A DNA stretch of 64,000 nt from Moringa oleifera (taxonomy: Eukaryota; Streptophyta; Magnoliopsida; Brassicales; Moringaceae). The notes under the pieces were generated by a model. That model had not been told where the DNA came from. It was given only the letters and a program-made list of their open reading frames with translations, and did no database searches. The stretch lies in assembly GCA_021397835.1 (NCBI GenBank), contig JAJFZO010000034.1:1428501-1492500 (forward strand), written 5' to 3'. The position numbers and the translations under genes were made by a program. Shown here in pieces: positions 1 through 12,481 of this stretch (its first letter is position 1; every line of letters begins with the position of its first letter).

Positions 1-700
1 AAAAATAAATTAATACCTCTTTATCTCAATAAATTAGAAGAAACCATCGTTTATAGTTTTAATGTATTAATTTTAATAATACTATGTATATAATAAAATA
101 AAAATAAATAAATAAAAATAGTAATGTGGATTGGATTAAACTTATTTGAAATCCAATAATTTGATTTTTTTTTTTCCTAAAGTCAAACTATTATGAGTGG
201 GATAGAATTGATATCAATTTTAAATTTTGCCCCAAGTGATTTTAAATTTTAATTTTTGATTGGACTTAAATTGGAACTGATTTCAAACTAATTAAAACAT
301 AATCTGATTTCTGAATAAAATGTATTATATTATGTTGAACATTAATTCTTCAATACGCATATTTTACTTTTAAAGTACATTAATTTTAAATTGTAAACTT
401 TTTATACTAAACATTTGTAATTATTTTACTTTGTATTTATGTTAATATTAAGATTTTCTGATCCTAAATCAACCTTACAAAATTTATAAATCAAACATGA
501 ATTAAATTTAATCACATATGAATTGGGGTTAATTTGAGACCAAAATTTTATTAATTAAAATCAAATTAATTAATATGAAATAAAAACCCGAATTAACCTG
601 GTTAATTCCTGGCCCATTTACTGCTTTACTTAAATAAATATATATTCATAAATAATAATTTAAGTATAATTATGTAATAGTCTGGCAAGGCTTTTCAAAT
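1..700. other. AT-rich non-coding flank upstream of the kinase gene
   Basis: No ORF, RNA gene or repeat family is recognisable. The stretch is very AT-rich, with A and T runs, and is best read as the distal promoter of the kinase gene that starts at 940. Confidence 0.6.
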
Positions 701-708
701 TATAAATA
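701..708 (+). promoter_or_regulatory. TATA box of the BLUS1-like kinase gene
   Basis: TATAAATA stands about 230 bases before the ATG, at a plausible distance for a TSS near 735 and a C/A-rich leader of about 200 bases. A CTTATC (I-box/GATA type) motif at 748-753 is of a kind common near light-regulated plant promoters. The assignment rests on position and motif only. Confidence 0.5.
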
Positions 709-939
709 CCCTTCTTTAATTCTAATTCACATGCCCAAATAATAACTCTTATCAGCGCTAGAACAGTAGAAGAAAACTGCCTGGCAAACCTTCTTTTCTC
801 TTTCACTCGCCTACTCCAAAGAAGAACCTAACTGTTTTTCAGTTGTTACTTCCTGAAATCCATCCTCTTCAAGAAACAGATAAAGAAGAACAAGCCTTTA
901 CTGAACCCATTTCAAGAAAATCAAGACCAAGGAAGCTCC

Positions 940-2280
940 ATGGCTCAAGAACAGCAGGAAGATCTCAAGAAACTCCAATATCCACTTGACGCGGATTCAT
1001 ACAAGATCCTCGATGAAATCGGCATTGGTGTTAGCGCCAAAGTTTACAAAGCAATATGTTCACCGATGAATTCAACTGTGGTTGCCATCAAGGCCATCGA
1101 TTTTGACAAGTCCGGAACCGATTTTGATGATGTTCGGCGAGAAACCAGGACGATGTCCCTTCTCTCTCACCCAAACATCCTCAAGCCGCACTGTTCTTTC
1201 ACAGTAGATCGCTGCCTTTGGGTGGTCATGCCTTTCATGTCTGGTGGTTGTTTACAATCTATAATCTCTTCTGCTTTCCCTGACGGTTTTTCAGAGCCAT
1301 GCATTGCTGTAGTCCTCAAGGACACCCTCAACGCCTTGGCGTATCTCCACGACCAGGGCCACCTACACAGAGACATCAAGGCTGGTAATATTCTTGTGGA
1401 CTCCAATGGATTGGTTAAGCTTGCTGACTTTCGCGTATCTGTATCGATTTATGAGTCCACTGAGTACGGGCCGTTGGCCTCAACATCGCACTTGATGCTC
1501 ACTGATGTGACGGGGACGCCGTACTTTGTGGCGCCGGAGGTGACACACTCGCACACAGGGTACAGTTTCAAGGCTGACATCTGGTCTTTTGGTATAACAG
1601 CGCTTGAGTTAGCCCACGGCCGTCCTTCTCTGTCTCATTTGCCTCCTTCCAAGTCTTTGCTTGTGAAGATAGCGGAGCGGTTTCGCTTCTCTGATTATGC
1701 CAAGGGCAAATACGACCAGAGCAAGAAGCACTCGGAGGCTTTTAGGGACATGATTGCTTCGTGTCTTGATCAAGATCCCGCGAAGAGGCCCACAGCAGAG
1801 AAGCTCCTGAAGCACTCTTTCTTCAAGAACTGCAAAGGTGCTGATTTCCTTGTAAAGAACGTGTTGCATGGATTGCCTAGCCTCGAAGAAAGGTTCAAAG
1901 CGATCAAGATGTCGTACAAGATTGACGGCGATGATGATCAAGAAGAAGAAGTTGAGAGGGACTGGAGCAAACAGAGAAGAATCAGTGGGTGGAATTTCAA
2001 TGAAGATGTCTTGCAGCCCGACCCAGTATTCCCAACTGACCAGAAGAACGATCGCGTAGCAAAAGAGGTTCGTTTCGGTGGAGACCCAATCATTCAAGAG
2101 AAGGGCAGTTTCTCAAGTGGCGGCGGTGATTCGGGCGAGTCAAACCCGAGTGCATCAGAGCCAGAGGAGACAACGGGACCAGAGGGTACTCATACAAGAG
2201 AAGGGAGCGGCGATATGACTGGTAACATTGCAGGTGAAGTTGGTCCTTCTGTTAACAGAGGTCAATGGTTGGGCGCCTGA
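940..2280 (+). CDS. BLUS1: BLUS1-like STE20/GCK-type protein kinase with DFR in place of DFG, truncated by a frameshift
   Basis: This single-exon ORF encodes 446 residues. The kinase domain runs from about residue 20 to 300, with a glycine loop ([11 protein letters not shown], 28-38), the ATP-binding lysine in VAIK (Lys51), catalytic Asp145 in HRDIKAGN, a GTPYFVAPE activation segment end and [15 protein letters not shown]. The linker RISGWNF (Ser349) is typical of the BLUS1 group. In Arabidopsis, BLUS1 is phosphorylated by phototropins in guard cells, at Ser348 by my recollection, and promotes blue-light stomatal opening. Two features are odd. The metal-binding motif reads Asp163-Phe-Arg165, where the codon CGC differs by one base from GGC. 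The reading frame ends at 2280 while a coiled-coil tail typical of the family continues in another frame (2256-2531). The gene may encode a shortened or weak kinase, may be decaying, or may carry sequence errors. The family call is firm; orthology to BLUS1 itself is likely, and the intronless structure fits it. Confidence 0.88.
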   Translation: MAQEQQEDLKKLQYPLDADSYKILDEIGIGVSAKVYKAICSPMNSTVVAIKAIDFDKSGTDFDDVRRETRTMSLLSHPNILKPHCSFTVDRCLWVVMPFMSGGCLQSIISSAFPDGFSEPCIAVVLKDTLNALAYLHDQGHLHRDIKAGNILVDSNGLVKLADFRVSVSIYESTEYGPLASTSHLMLTDVTGTPYFVAPEVTHSHTGYSFKADIWSFGITALELAHGRPSLSHLPPSKSLLVKIAERFRFSDYAKGKYDQSKKHSEAFRDMIASCLDQDPAKRPTAEKLLKHSFFKNCKGADFLVKNVLHGLPSLEERFKAIKMSYKIDGDDDQEEEVERDWSKQRRISGWNFNEDVLQPDPVFPTDQKNDRVAKEVRFGGDPIIQEKGSFSSGGGDSGESNPSASEPEETTGPEGTHTREGSGDMTGNIAGEVGPSVNRGQWLGA

Positions 2281-2531
2281 TTGAACTGAGGAATAGTTTG
2301 GATGATCAGACGCAAGCCGTGGTTAACATCATCAGTTTGTTTGGCCAGCCGGTTGTCCTGAGAGAAGCTCGGCTTATGCAGGTGATTGAGAGGCTGAGAC
2401 TTGAGTTGGAGATTGAGAGGCTGAGACTTGAGTTGGAGATTGAGAGCCAAAAGAACTCTGAGTTGGAGATGGAACTGGTGTTTCCCGGGACGCAGATTTC
2501 TCGTTCATCTAACAGCACTGCTACTGATTGA
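2256..2531 (+). pseudogene. Out-of-frame C-terminal coiled-coil tail of the BLUS1-like kinase
   Basis: Frame 3 is open here and encodes [16 protein letters not shown], then a charged helical stretch rich in Glu, Arg and Leu (ERLRLELEIE repeated), then SELEMEL. Such a coiled-coil end fits kinases of this family. The last stop in this frame is the TAA at 2253-2255, and the kinase frame stops at 2278-2280, so any frame change would have to lie between 2256 and 2280. The ATG at 2265 could give a separate 88-residue ORF, but its position right behind the kinase makes a displaced tail far more likely. Confidence 0.6.
2385..2438 (+). repeat. 27-bp in-frame tandem duplication, two copies
   Basis: Two identical 27-bp units (2385-2411 and 2412-2438) each encode IERLRLELE in the displaced coiled-coil frame. 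A third, diverging copy begins at 2439. Because the unit is a multiple of three it keeps the heptad-like frame, which suggests it arose while the tail was still translated. Confidence 0.85.
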
Positions 2532-4984
2532 AGTTCTTCTGCAGCAGCCACAGCATTTCCTTGGATTGGACCATCTTGAGAACCTTATTTCGTGTTTTCT
2601 TTTCTGTTCAATTTTGTCTTGGGCCACATTGAAATTCAGTGTTCATTCTGTGGGTTATGATTTGTCGGCTAATTGATAGGGCTTGTGCTGGAAGTCTCGG
2701 CCGAGCTAAGGTGTGGTTGTGTCGTGATTTAGCCTGGTGGGCTGGCAAAGCCCTGTGGGCCTAGAACCATGTTTATCATCCAAGCCCTACGAGCTTGATC
2801 GAAACTAAAGCCGTATCCTTCCTGCGAATTACGAGCTTCACCTTAACTTAAACCCACCTATCAACACCGTCTCCTTTTCATGGCTTCCACATCCATAAAC
2901 CGATAAGAGAGATGAGACTGATGGGTTGCTCTTCCTTTTTCTTTCTCTCTCTCTCTCTACATTTCATCTTCTATTTTTGGGTGCAAACTGTAATGATGGA
3001 TTGCTTTGATGTTTCTTCAATGCCCGGAGAGAAAGAACCGAAGTTAGAAAAGCAATACCAAATGTGATCAGTATTAGCAAAACACAAAAACCCATATGCT
3101 TACTATTAATGACTTTCTTGGCTGTCTTTTTTTTGTCATAGATACACATAGGAAAGAGGACATTAATTAGAAGCTATGCGGCTCAGATATTAATAAAGCA
3201 GTGGGTGCGAGTCTCTGAAGGTAGCCCTCAAATCTTAAACCATGAGTGGAAGAGACGGCAACGTGTTACACTGCGGGTAAAGCCTGCAATTTCGGCTGTA
3301 GAACCACATAAAATCAAACCCATATTTAGCATCGCAGTGACTCACCTAATTGGCCGCTAGTCTTTCGATAAATCTCAGCTAAATTGGGCAGTATCTTTTG
3401 TCTACATAGCCTTCTCTGATCAAACTTGCCCTATTTTTCACTATAAAATGGTAAACTTTGCACTGAGATTTCCTTTCTTTTAGATTACAGTGATGCTGCG
3501 TGTATCAAACTTTACTTTCCTGTAGCAACTAAGCCTTCAACTACTCTTCTAGCCTTAGCTTCGTCCAACATGCACTGCATTAGAACCAAAGAAGAACCAA
3601 AATGTCAACTGATAAGAACTAAGAAGGATATGAACATAATATGCCATTCAATCACAATCTTCCTTAATATGTGCTCTGAAGATTATGATCATAATGAACA
3701 TGAAGAAAGCAACAGGAACAATTGACTTGCAGCTGATCTGATAGTACACTGCATTAATAGGTGATTCTCCTTTTCTCTGTGGTCCTTATGTAAAATGAGA
3801 TTTAACTTGCAATCTTGCTTACATGTTTATTGACATACTGCCAAGAAAAAATTTGAAATTCCTCATGTCTACATGAGTAACATTTAGCTGTTTCTCATAT
3901 GAAGAATGAAGCTTTGAGTTGTCGGTATTCTCCTTGTTAATGAGTGATCAGTGAATTAGATAGGTCCAGTCATTAATCATTCTTTACGAATTTAGGAGTA
4001 TCTGAGTGAATGTTTCAGGTTAAGTATATTAACTCCTTGCTTAGCAGGGAAAGTGTCCTTGTTCATGTATTCATCATGTATAGATAACAAAAATTGACTG
4101 TAAAACTATAATCAAACTTTGTTTTATAAATATTATGCGGTTTGTTCTCTCTTAACAAGTGATTCTCTGATTCTGTCAATTCTTAGACTTATTTTCGGTG
4201 ATGTTATGTATGGATTCATTTGTGATATTATATTCTTGCAGGCAAAAGTGCAGGATGCCATGTCCCATAAAATTGCAACAAAGTTGACCTCTGTTGATCC
4301 ACAGTGAAATTAAACCGTTAATTAAGTACTAAAATATATAAAGAAACTAGGGTGTGTTGTACTAGACCTCCTTTTCATACTGTAGTTTTAGTTAGAATTA
4401 CTTCTATTTAATTGCAATCAGTGAACGTTTCAAGGAGTTCCAGTATGCAATTTATTCAAGAAACCTTACGATCATGCAGAGAAAATTTGCCTATTAAATT
4501 AAAGTCATCACGCACGTAAATAGGCACCTAGCTAGCTAGCTGCCCTGGAACTAGAGTACTAGTTTTACTATGTTCGTAGGAATTAATTAACCATGAAGCT
4601 CCTAACAGATATAGTTCAACGCAATAGATGGTCATTAATTAAAGTTCTTAAACTTAGCATGCATGCATGGATTTCAGTTCTGTAAGAAATTAGATTCTTT
4701 CTGAATAGTTTATCAACTAATTGTAGCTCAAGTACTTAAGCAAATTAATTCAGCTTAGGTTTGAGTCATCAAATAATAAGATATGGGACACATTAATTAA
4801 TGATGTTGGTTGAGGTAATGTCTATATCAGATTGGGTCCAAAGCAAAACATGGTCTCTCTGGGATAAAAACATTCCTGATTCCACTGGTTTTGGCTAATG
4901 AAAATAAGAAGGGAAAAATTAATCAAGTAGCCATCTGATTGTGGCTCTCAGGTTAATTTATGTTTTAAGTGTTACACAAAACGA
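2532..4984. other. Intergenic: kinase 3' flank and SUP upstream region
   Basis: No gene is supported. The first few hundred bases probably hold the kinase 3' UTR. The remainder is moderately AT-rich, with short ORFs that lack any family signature, and probably includes distal SUP regulatory DNA. Confidence 0.5.
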
Positions 4985-4991
4985 TATAAAA
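4985..4991 (+). promoter_or_regulatory. Probable TATA box of the SUPERMAN gene
   Basis: TATAAAA lies about 425 bases before the ATG at 5413. A TSS near 5015-5020 would give a leader containing an upstream ATG (5045), a canonical donor GTAAGT at 5081 and a TC tract. Position and motif are the only support. Confidence 0.4.
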
Positions 4992-5080
4992 GGTTGGAAA
5001 CAGGAAGGAACATCCTTAGATCTGTTTCTTGATTTGGCAAGAAGATGGTATTGAAGGGCAAGGCTGAGTTTCTACCTATG

Positions 5081-5386
5081 GTAAGTAATGACCAAAACAT
5101 GTCTGACATTTGCAGATGGGTACCTTCACATGGGACTTTAAAGCTTTTGGTTTAGAATCCGAGGGACTACGCATCAACTTTTAGTTGATTTCTCTCTTTC
5201 CAGACCCAAAGACCGAACTCTATATCATTATCACACTTTTCAGGTCAGATTCTCTCTCTCTCTCTCTCTCTTCCTTCTAAACTTTTAGTTTTCTTGTTCG
5301 TTCTTAATTTCTACATAAATTCGAGTTCATAAGTTCATGATTTCATGTGAACTAGCTAGATCTTATTGTCCTTTTGGTCTGGCTAG
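5081..5386 (+). other. Possible 5' UTR intron of the SUPERMAN gene
   Basis: A consensus donor (ATG|GTAAGT) at 5081 pairs with an acceptor ending CTGGCTAG at 5386, 26 bases before the coding ATG. Removing it would also remove most upstream stops and the TC repeat. Other acceptors exist (for example after TTTTCAG near 5242), so the exact structure is uncertain. Confidence 0.3.
5251..5270 (+). repeat. (TC)10 microsatellite in the SUP leader
   Basis: Twenty bases of uninterrupted TC lie between the probable TATA box and the SUP ATG. CT/GA tracts in plant leaders are typical targets of BASIC PENTACYSTEINE proteins; that role is inferred. Confidence 0.85.
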
Positions 5387-5412
5387 GTTGTTAACCTGAA
5401 CCAAAGGAATTC

Positions 5413-6108
5413 ATGGAAAGAAACAATACAAGTAGCTGCTTGCAAGAGCATATTACAGGCGACAAAGCCATGAGAGAATGCGACGGTACCGACAACAAGA
5501 ACAATGACCAAAACAGCTACAAGAAGCTTAAAGATTCATGGAACCAGAACAGCAACAGCTACGAAGATGATTATCTTAGTGGGTTTTTATGGCCACCAAG
5601 ATCCTACACTTGTAGCTTCTGCAAAAGGGAATTTAAATCAGCTCAAGCTCTTGGTGGTCACATGAATGTTCATAGGAGAGACAGAGCTAGGTTGAGACAG
5701 TCACCCAGAAAGGATGGTCAGTACCCTTTTCTTAACCTTAACATAAACCCTAACCTTACCTTATCTTCCTCTGCAATGGGTTCTCCTCCATTCAGTTGCA
5801 CATTGCCTTCCCTGGTTTCCCTTCCTCTTTCTTCTTTATCTTCACCTTCTTCACTTTCTCCTAGAGAAAGTAAGAAATGGAGCATGGAGGATGCCCTCAT
5901 TGACACTTTGAGCCCAAAAGGCTCAGATTTATCAAAGATGAAGAATGCAAAATCTTTCTTTGAGGTCAAAGAACTTCATGGCTTCATAGAAGAAGATGGG
6001 TGCAAGTTTGTGAAGAAGGGTGAGATTCTTAGGTTGGACTTGGAGATTGGCTTGCACGGTGATTCAAAGAAAGATTTAGATTTAGAACTTCGATTGGGTT
6101 ATTCTTAG
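5413..6108 (+). CDS. SUP: SUPERMAN-type C2H2 zinc-finger transcriptional repressor
   Basis: The 231-residue protein has one C2H2 finger (Cys67, Cys70, His83, His87) with the plant QALGGH core and the flanks [15 protein letters not shown] and [13 protein letters not shown], which match SUPERMAN closely. A serine/proline-rich middle follows, then a conserved LDLEIGL stretch and a C-terminal EAR-type repression motif, LDLELRLG (222-229). Arabidopsis SUP (about 204 residues) is a nuclear repressor that keeps the boundary between stamens and carpels. The start is chosen because the N-terminus MER also begins Arabidopsis SUP. The coding region has no intron. A paralogous finger gene lies about 11.7 kb downstream on the same strand, as in the Arabidopsis SUP-URO pair. 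Confidence 0.93.
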   Translation: MERNNTSSCLQEHITGDKAMRECDGTDNKNNDQNSYKKLKDSWNQNSNSYEDDYLSGFLWPPRSYTCSFCKREFKSAQALGGHMNVHRRDRARLRQSPRKDGQYPFLNLNINPNLTLSSSAMGSPPFSCTLPSLVSLPLSSLSSPSSLSPRESKKWSMEDALIDTLSPKGSDLSKMKNAKSFFEVKELHGFIEEDGCKFVKKGEILRLDLEIGLHGDSKKDLDLELRLGYS

Positions 6109-7567
6109 ATGCACTTGCGTGTAGCTCTTAATCAATTACATCCGTTAATGACAATTATAAGCTGCATTTCATGTTACACACCCGGAAGAACTCAGTTCAT
6201 GAGGCTGCATATAAAGATACTGCCGAAAGCTTCATGTAAGACTTCATAGCTAAATTATTAATATGATCAGCATCTCTAGTATTCCACTATGATTGTCATG
6301 TACTCTTCTGAATCTTGCTTATGCTTAGATTCTATATCTATAAAATATTAGTATTTCGTGAGTAAGTTTGCTGTCCACTATTATTACTTCTTTTACCTTT
6401 GAGGAACTGGTTTATTTAATAAAGTCATACATAATGGTCTGCTGCATCTTCATCATGACCACTTAATTAGTTTTGACTGCATTAGCTTACACTTTCCAGG
6501 AGAGATAGGGAGAGAAAGAGAGTTTTGAAGCTTCTCTTCTCTAGTTTTCTATTAACTTTTTTTTTCCTTAGTTAACACAGTGATCAAATTAACCTTAATT
6601 ATAGATCAAATTCTTTTATTTGCTCAAACAGTTCAAATTCTCTGATCTATATTTAAAGTGGTAATACATACTAATTCACTTAGATAAATATATTTCTTCA
6701 TGACGAGGTCACTGTAGGTTTACAAACATAAGGAGATAACAAGATCATCGATATCCCAGGTAAGAATGGTCCATAGTAATTGCTAGGCAGCTGGAGAGAA
6801 AAGGGCATACTGCTTAGGCTATGATGTGCAGAAAAGCACCACCCTTTTGTTTGTATAACTGGAAAAGAAATATACTGTACTGAAAACAAAATACACTGTC
6901 ACAAGCATGCAAGATGAGAAATTGACTTCCCTAACTTTCTTGATCGAGAAGTCTTTTTCCATACATTTATCTAACATATACTTAATTATGCATTATTATA
7001 ATGTAATATAGCAGATCATTATTAGAAACAAGTCCCAAGGCAACACCGGTTGGTGAGTGTAAACTGTGCAAAGCCCATATTGCCATTCCATTTTCTCCTT
7101 CCCTAACCATGCAAGAACATAAAACAAATCTATGATCAGAAAGTTGCCCCCCTTCATCTTAGTCAATTCATGAGATATAATATAAGTTCAGAGATAGTTA
7201 AGGTACTAGCTCCTCTTCACATGTTGATCACCTTGTTTCCTCAATTGTTTGCTTGTGATGGCTCAAACATAAATTTGAAAACTCAAACTTGTCGTAGTTG
7301 GTATATGACTTGTCCCCTTTGCTTCTGTGTCTTGAAGAAAAGAACTTCTCATATATGACCAGAGGATAAACTATGAAACATAAAATGTAGTGAGAAGCCA
7401 AACAGATAGCAAACAAATATGTATAGTAACCCAATATAGATATCAGCTAACGCCTTGAATTTGCACAATTCTAGTATCCCTGTTAGGTTGATTCGGTATA
7501 TCAAAGAATAAAGAAATGAATCATCAAAATGAAAAGTAACATCTGAAGAGTTGCACAGAAAAAAAAC

Positions 7568-7591
7568 GAGAGAGAGAGAGAGAGAGAGAGA
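7568..7591 (+). repeat. (GA)12 microsatellite
   Basis: An uninterrupted GA run ends in AAGAGAGG. It is intergenic. Confidence 0.85.
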
Positions 7592-10500
7592 AGAGAGGTT
7601 AATTACTGATAGCAACATGGTTTTTGTCACGGGAGTCGAGTATAAGTCAAAAAACTAACTTGTTGAATGAAAAATTCCTTTCTTTTAAAATAAATCTCTA
7701 ATCTTTTTGTAATTTTTCTTAAAAATATATGTTTTGTGGGTATTTGATGCTTTTGCTAGAATCTGATGGTTTGCATGTTCCCGACATTGTCTGGGTGTGA
7801 AATGACATGATGGGTTTGCCTCAAATAGAATGAGATGTTTTGGTCCGTTGAAGCATCACAGAGAACTGAAGGAACCCAAACTCTTGCCCCAAATAGCACA
7901 CAGTCAGGACAGCCACTCAGCATGCTTACAAGCCTATGTCTCCAGGACCTCCTCATGTCTTTTCAGTAATCAGTACCTTGTATATCTACCTACTACCTCC
8001 ACTTCTATTCTTAAAAAATGTCTATCTTTTTTGCTTCATTAATAAACGATAAGTATATATTTACAGTAAATGAAGCTTGCCATCGCCTCTCTGTTCTTCT
8101 TCTCATGGGCTGGTCTCTTCTCTATATTTTTGGCCATTTTAGAGTGCTAGCAGGTTATTGGCAATAACATCTTCCATGTGTGTACTAAACACACATAACG
8201 TCTCTCTCACACACAATCACATATCCACACATGCATGCAAGTGATGAACAATTCTGTGTTCTATGCGCAATTGGTACCATGAGCATCTCCTGCAAAGCAA
8301 ACGGATTTTTTCAGACAGAGAAAAGAAAAAATCACTAAGAGTCAGGTTAGGATCATGGGAAAGAATGCAGGGAAAGGACGTGTGATCAAAGCGAGTGCCC
8401 CAATCACTGCTTCAGGTGAAGCTGCGATGAAAGCCACAGCACACATAGTCTAGACTACGTACCATGACCCACTTAGCCGAGTTAGATACTGAAATGTGAA
8501 TTAATATAGTATAGATTTCTCACAATAGAAAGGACCTTGAATCATGTCTATCATTGTACTTAATATTTCTCTTTCAGATGGTGACATATATTGCCTATGA
8601 TAAATAAACAGATCAAAATGGTTGGTCAAAGTATACAAAGAGCTAGTGGCTGAGCCTTCACTGTTTCTTCAAATCATCAATTCTTTGTCCTGGAGTCAAT
8701 GCTAGTGCACCTTTGCCTCATTTGTTTAACTCGTTAGGGCCGTTGGTTTTGGTAGGTAGGTACACTTGGTTTAGCAAGCAGGTTAGGGTTATGTGTAGCA
8801 TTGCTGCGACATAATCTTGTGGTACACATTGGACATTTGGACTCTTGGTATCGGCTTGCATGATGTTAACAGAATGTCTTTATTCTTTATTCTTTTTATT
8901 AATCTGGATAACCTTTAAAATCTACCAAAATCAAAGTTGATTGTGTTGCATTACTAAATAAAAGCATGAATCAAGTGTAGTTATTGTATGAAAATGGAGT
9001 CTGATCAATGAGGTCCCCCCAGTATAGAGAAAAGAGAAGCAGACAAATAGGAAAAGAGAGAAGCCTGCCTTGCTCATTATTTCAGTGTAAGTCAAGGGAG
9101 AAAAAGAGAGAGAGCGAGAGGGAGAGAGAGATGGGCATGGCATAAAGCAAAAGCCTAGCTAGTCAGCGGACATCACCATTTCCCTTGTTTCCTCTTCATT
9201 CACTTCATAGTTCTCCTTATCCTGCATTATTGCTTTCAATGAACTTCAAAATATCAGATGATCAGAGAGAGTGAGAGGGTATCGATTGTTTATACAGAAA
9301 ATGGTACGGGCTGATGCAGGAGCTAGCACGCATGATTGTGGTAGAAAAAAGACTCAGAAGAAGCTATAAATGGAAAAGGTATTTTGGACGTGAAGGACAC
9401 ATAAGCTTACAATATTTTCATGGATTCATGCTATAGAATGTGACCTCTTGAAATTGAAGTGACCTTCATTTGTTGTCAAACTCACTCTAAGATCCAAAGG
9501 ATCATCAACTGGATTCAAACCCCATCTTCTGTTCTTTCATGATTCCCCTTCAATGCTAACTCAATTTCATGAACTATCCGTTTTCTTCACAACCAAACAT
9601 TAATACGTTGTAGTAGTGATCTTTAGGATACCCTTATCCATTTAGATTCATGAGTCTATTTACTCAGCAAACTTGGAAAGTTTTAAATGTGATTTTGACC
9701 TCACCATTTTACCGAATTAAATTTTCACCTCATACTATACTTCCATACAAATAATTATCAAAAATTATATCTTATTCTTAGTTACACTAATCAGCATTTT
9801 GCATGTTGAGACTATACACAATAAGAACTTAATTTCATTGGGAAACCTATTAAAAGAGACAACATATAGTTTATCCTCACATGCATGAACATGACTGTGT
9901 TATTCTAATGTGTTGATCATCACTGAATGGAACCAAAAACATGAAATTTGTTCATAAAGCAACCTTATTTTGGAGACTTTAGAGGCATATGTTTTGTTAT
10001 CTTCATATTTACTTGAAAAATGAATAAACTAAAATTTCTTAGAAGAGATTGGGCTTTTTTCTGGCATAGTGAAGCCCAAAGACTTTAGGGAATATCTCAT
10101 TTAGGCCTCAATCAAAGCAAGTGCCCATTGTTACAGATTGTGTACAGGATTTATAAATTAACCTCTCATCTCATCATTTTATGTACGTAAAATTGTAAAA
10201 AAAAAATATATAAAAATATATAAAAAATAATGAAAAAAAAAATCTTAATTTTTCATTAAATATTCTGATGATAAAAAGACACTTTCTGCATAAAGGTAAT
10301 AAATCAATGTGAGTTTTCACATAGTTAAAATGTTTCAGTTTGGATATTAGCATCAGAGAGTTCATTTGTGATGACAAAATGTTGACTTGGAAGTTCATAT
10401 TTGGTTGCAACTAAAGCAAAGTCTTGTCCTTTTCTTATATGCAACAAATTGATTAAATCCATTTTCTTTGAAAAAAAATAAATTAAATTCGAAGAAAATT

Positions 10501-11212
10501 TTACAAATTTGTTTTCTTTCTTTTTAAAAACAATTAATTAATTTTGCATATTAAATGTATGACAGAATTAAAAGACTACAAGTTTTATACTAAGAATGAC
10601 TATATAAAATGTAAGATAAAGCACAGGTTAATATTAATCTACTTTATTTATTGGAGTTTATCCACACAATTTAATCTGCCATGTTAATTAGACGTATTTA
10701 GATAAATACATCTAAATCAATCCAAAATTAAGAGAGAAAAATGAACTCTTTATTACTTTCAAGAACCAGATGTTTCATAACTAAAAACCCCTTCATATTT
10801 CAGGTGAAAGAGGCTATCAACAAACACTTAATATTTATAATTTTGACATTAATTTAATGATCCAATATCATTTTATTAACAGTTAATTTTTATATTTTAA
10901 AATATTACATGATATCTTTTGAATATTATGAAAATTATATTTTTATAAAAACGAGATTTTATATTTTTATGACAAGTAAAATATCTTTTCCAATTATATG
11001 AATGAAAATATATCAAGAATAATTTTTATAATGAGATCCTTAGCTCTACTTAAAATTGCAATTTAACACCAAAATCTTAATAATGAATCCAAATGGATCA
11101 ATTTGGGCGGTTTGTAACACAATGATCAAGCTTACCAACTTGACTTGCTCTACAATATGAAATGGCTACAGCGGCATTATTTTGATTTTTAAACATAATC
11201 ATAACTATCGTT

Positions 11213-11268
11213 AAGGTTTTTATCGATAATTATTAATGACTGACGTAGATATGTCATAAAAACCTTAT
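11213..11268. repeat. 12-bp perfect inverted repeat, possible MITE remnant
   Basis: TAAGGTTTTTAT at 11213-11224 is matched by its exact complement at 11257-11268. Weaker inverted similarity extends outward: ATCGT on the left and ACGAT on the right. The core would fold as a hairpin. No target-site duplication could be fixed, so a MITE origin is a guess. Confidence 0.45.
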
Positions 11269-12481
11269 GGTAATACGATTGTCATAGAGGTAGAATATGC
11301 ATTTTAGTAGTAATTACAAACGGTAATTAATAATTTTCAACTTAATTATTATTTTTTATGACATTTAACAATTGTGGTTAAAAAATTTTGTTATGGCAAT
11401 AAAATGTCTTAGCAATGACTCTGCAACATTCCTTATACCTGAAATGCTAAAACAATTAACACTATAACTCAAGGTATATATTTTTACAAAAATTAATAAT
11501 TCTTGTTAAAAGGGTTACAAATAATTATGTTACTACCTTTAAATTATTATTTTATTTTTTGATAAATTATAAATTAAAATGTAAAAAATAAAAAATTGCA
11601 ATTTTTAAAAACAAAATATTGTTCTCATAATAAATATATAATTAAAATGAATATACTCATTTATAGTTAAAATAATATTCATTCACAGTGGGATTCAACT
11701 GAAAAATTTTGAAGTAACTTTAAAAGGAAAATTTCTCTCTCTTTTTTAGCTTTGATTAGTTAATAAAAAATTGAGTCAACATTAATTTTTTTATTGAATG
11801 ATTAGTTACTAAGGTTTATTTACTTTTAAGAATATTTTAGAGATAATAAAAGTAAATAAATAAAAGTCATGGTCTTAGTATGCGGAGAAATGAGTTTAGA
11901 ATGTAACTCAGTTATACGTGAGAAGAGATTAGCACCCCCACAGCACTAAAAATTGATATTAATTACGCAAAAAAATATTTTAATTTTGAAATTGATTTGA
12001 GATCGATTCAATATGATTTTCTAATTACATAATAAGAATGTCATAACGTAAGGGCATGTTTGAAAAAGCACAAAAACTTCATATTACTATATCTTGTGTG
12101 CTCAAAATATTTTGAAAGGAAAAGGACATAGTTGTCTTGTTGTAACTCAACTTTCTTTCTTCAAAATATTTTCCTTTTGAAGATAAAAGTGTTACTATTG
12201 TCAGTAAAATATAACTCCACATAGTGTAATTAATCTTTAATTTATTTAGTTAAATTAATTTTCAATCTATATGAAAATTAATTATAGATAGTTATTATCT
12301 TCGCAATGAAGTTAGTTTTTAATCAAGTAAATGGTTTGCGTTTGAATCTCATCATTTGTATTTTTGGGTGAAGATACATTGGGAATTAAAATGTTTAAGA
12401 ATTTGATCTGTGTTTATTGTTTTCTAAGAATAATTTATCATGTTTGGAAGATTTATACACAAAAGTTTTGTGTAAAGATGA

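Larger units (their letters stand above)
6109..12481. other. Intergenic region with no supported gene
   Basis: After the SUP 3' flank I see no coding potential beyond short chance ORFs. The stretch contains (GA)n tracts near 7568 and 9107-9130, and an inverted-repeat segment near 11213. It is increasingly AT-rich after about 10,150. No transposon proteins are visible before the LINE relic. Confidence 0.5.

Noticed and set aside
2265..2531. Separate 88-codon gene starting at ATG 2265
   Set aside because: It overlaps the kinase end and encodes a coiled coil expected as the kinase tail, so it is treated as a displaced C-terminus.
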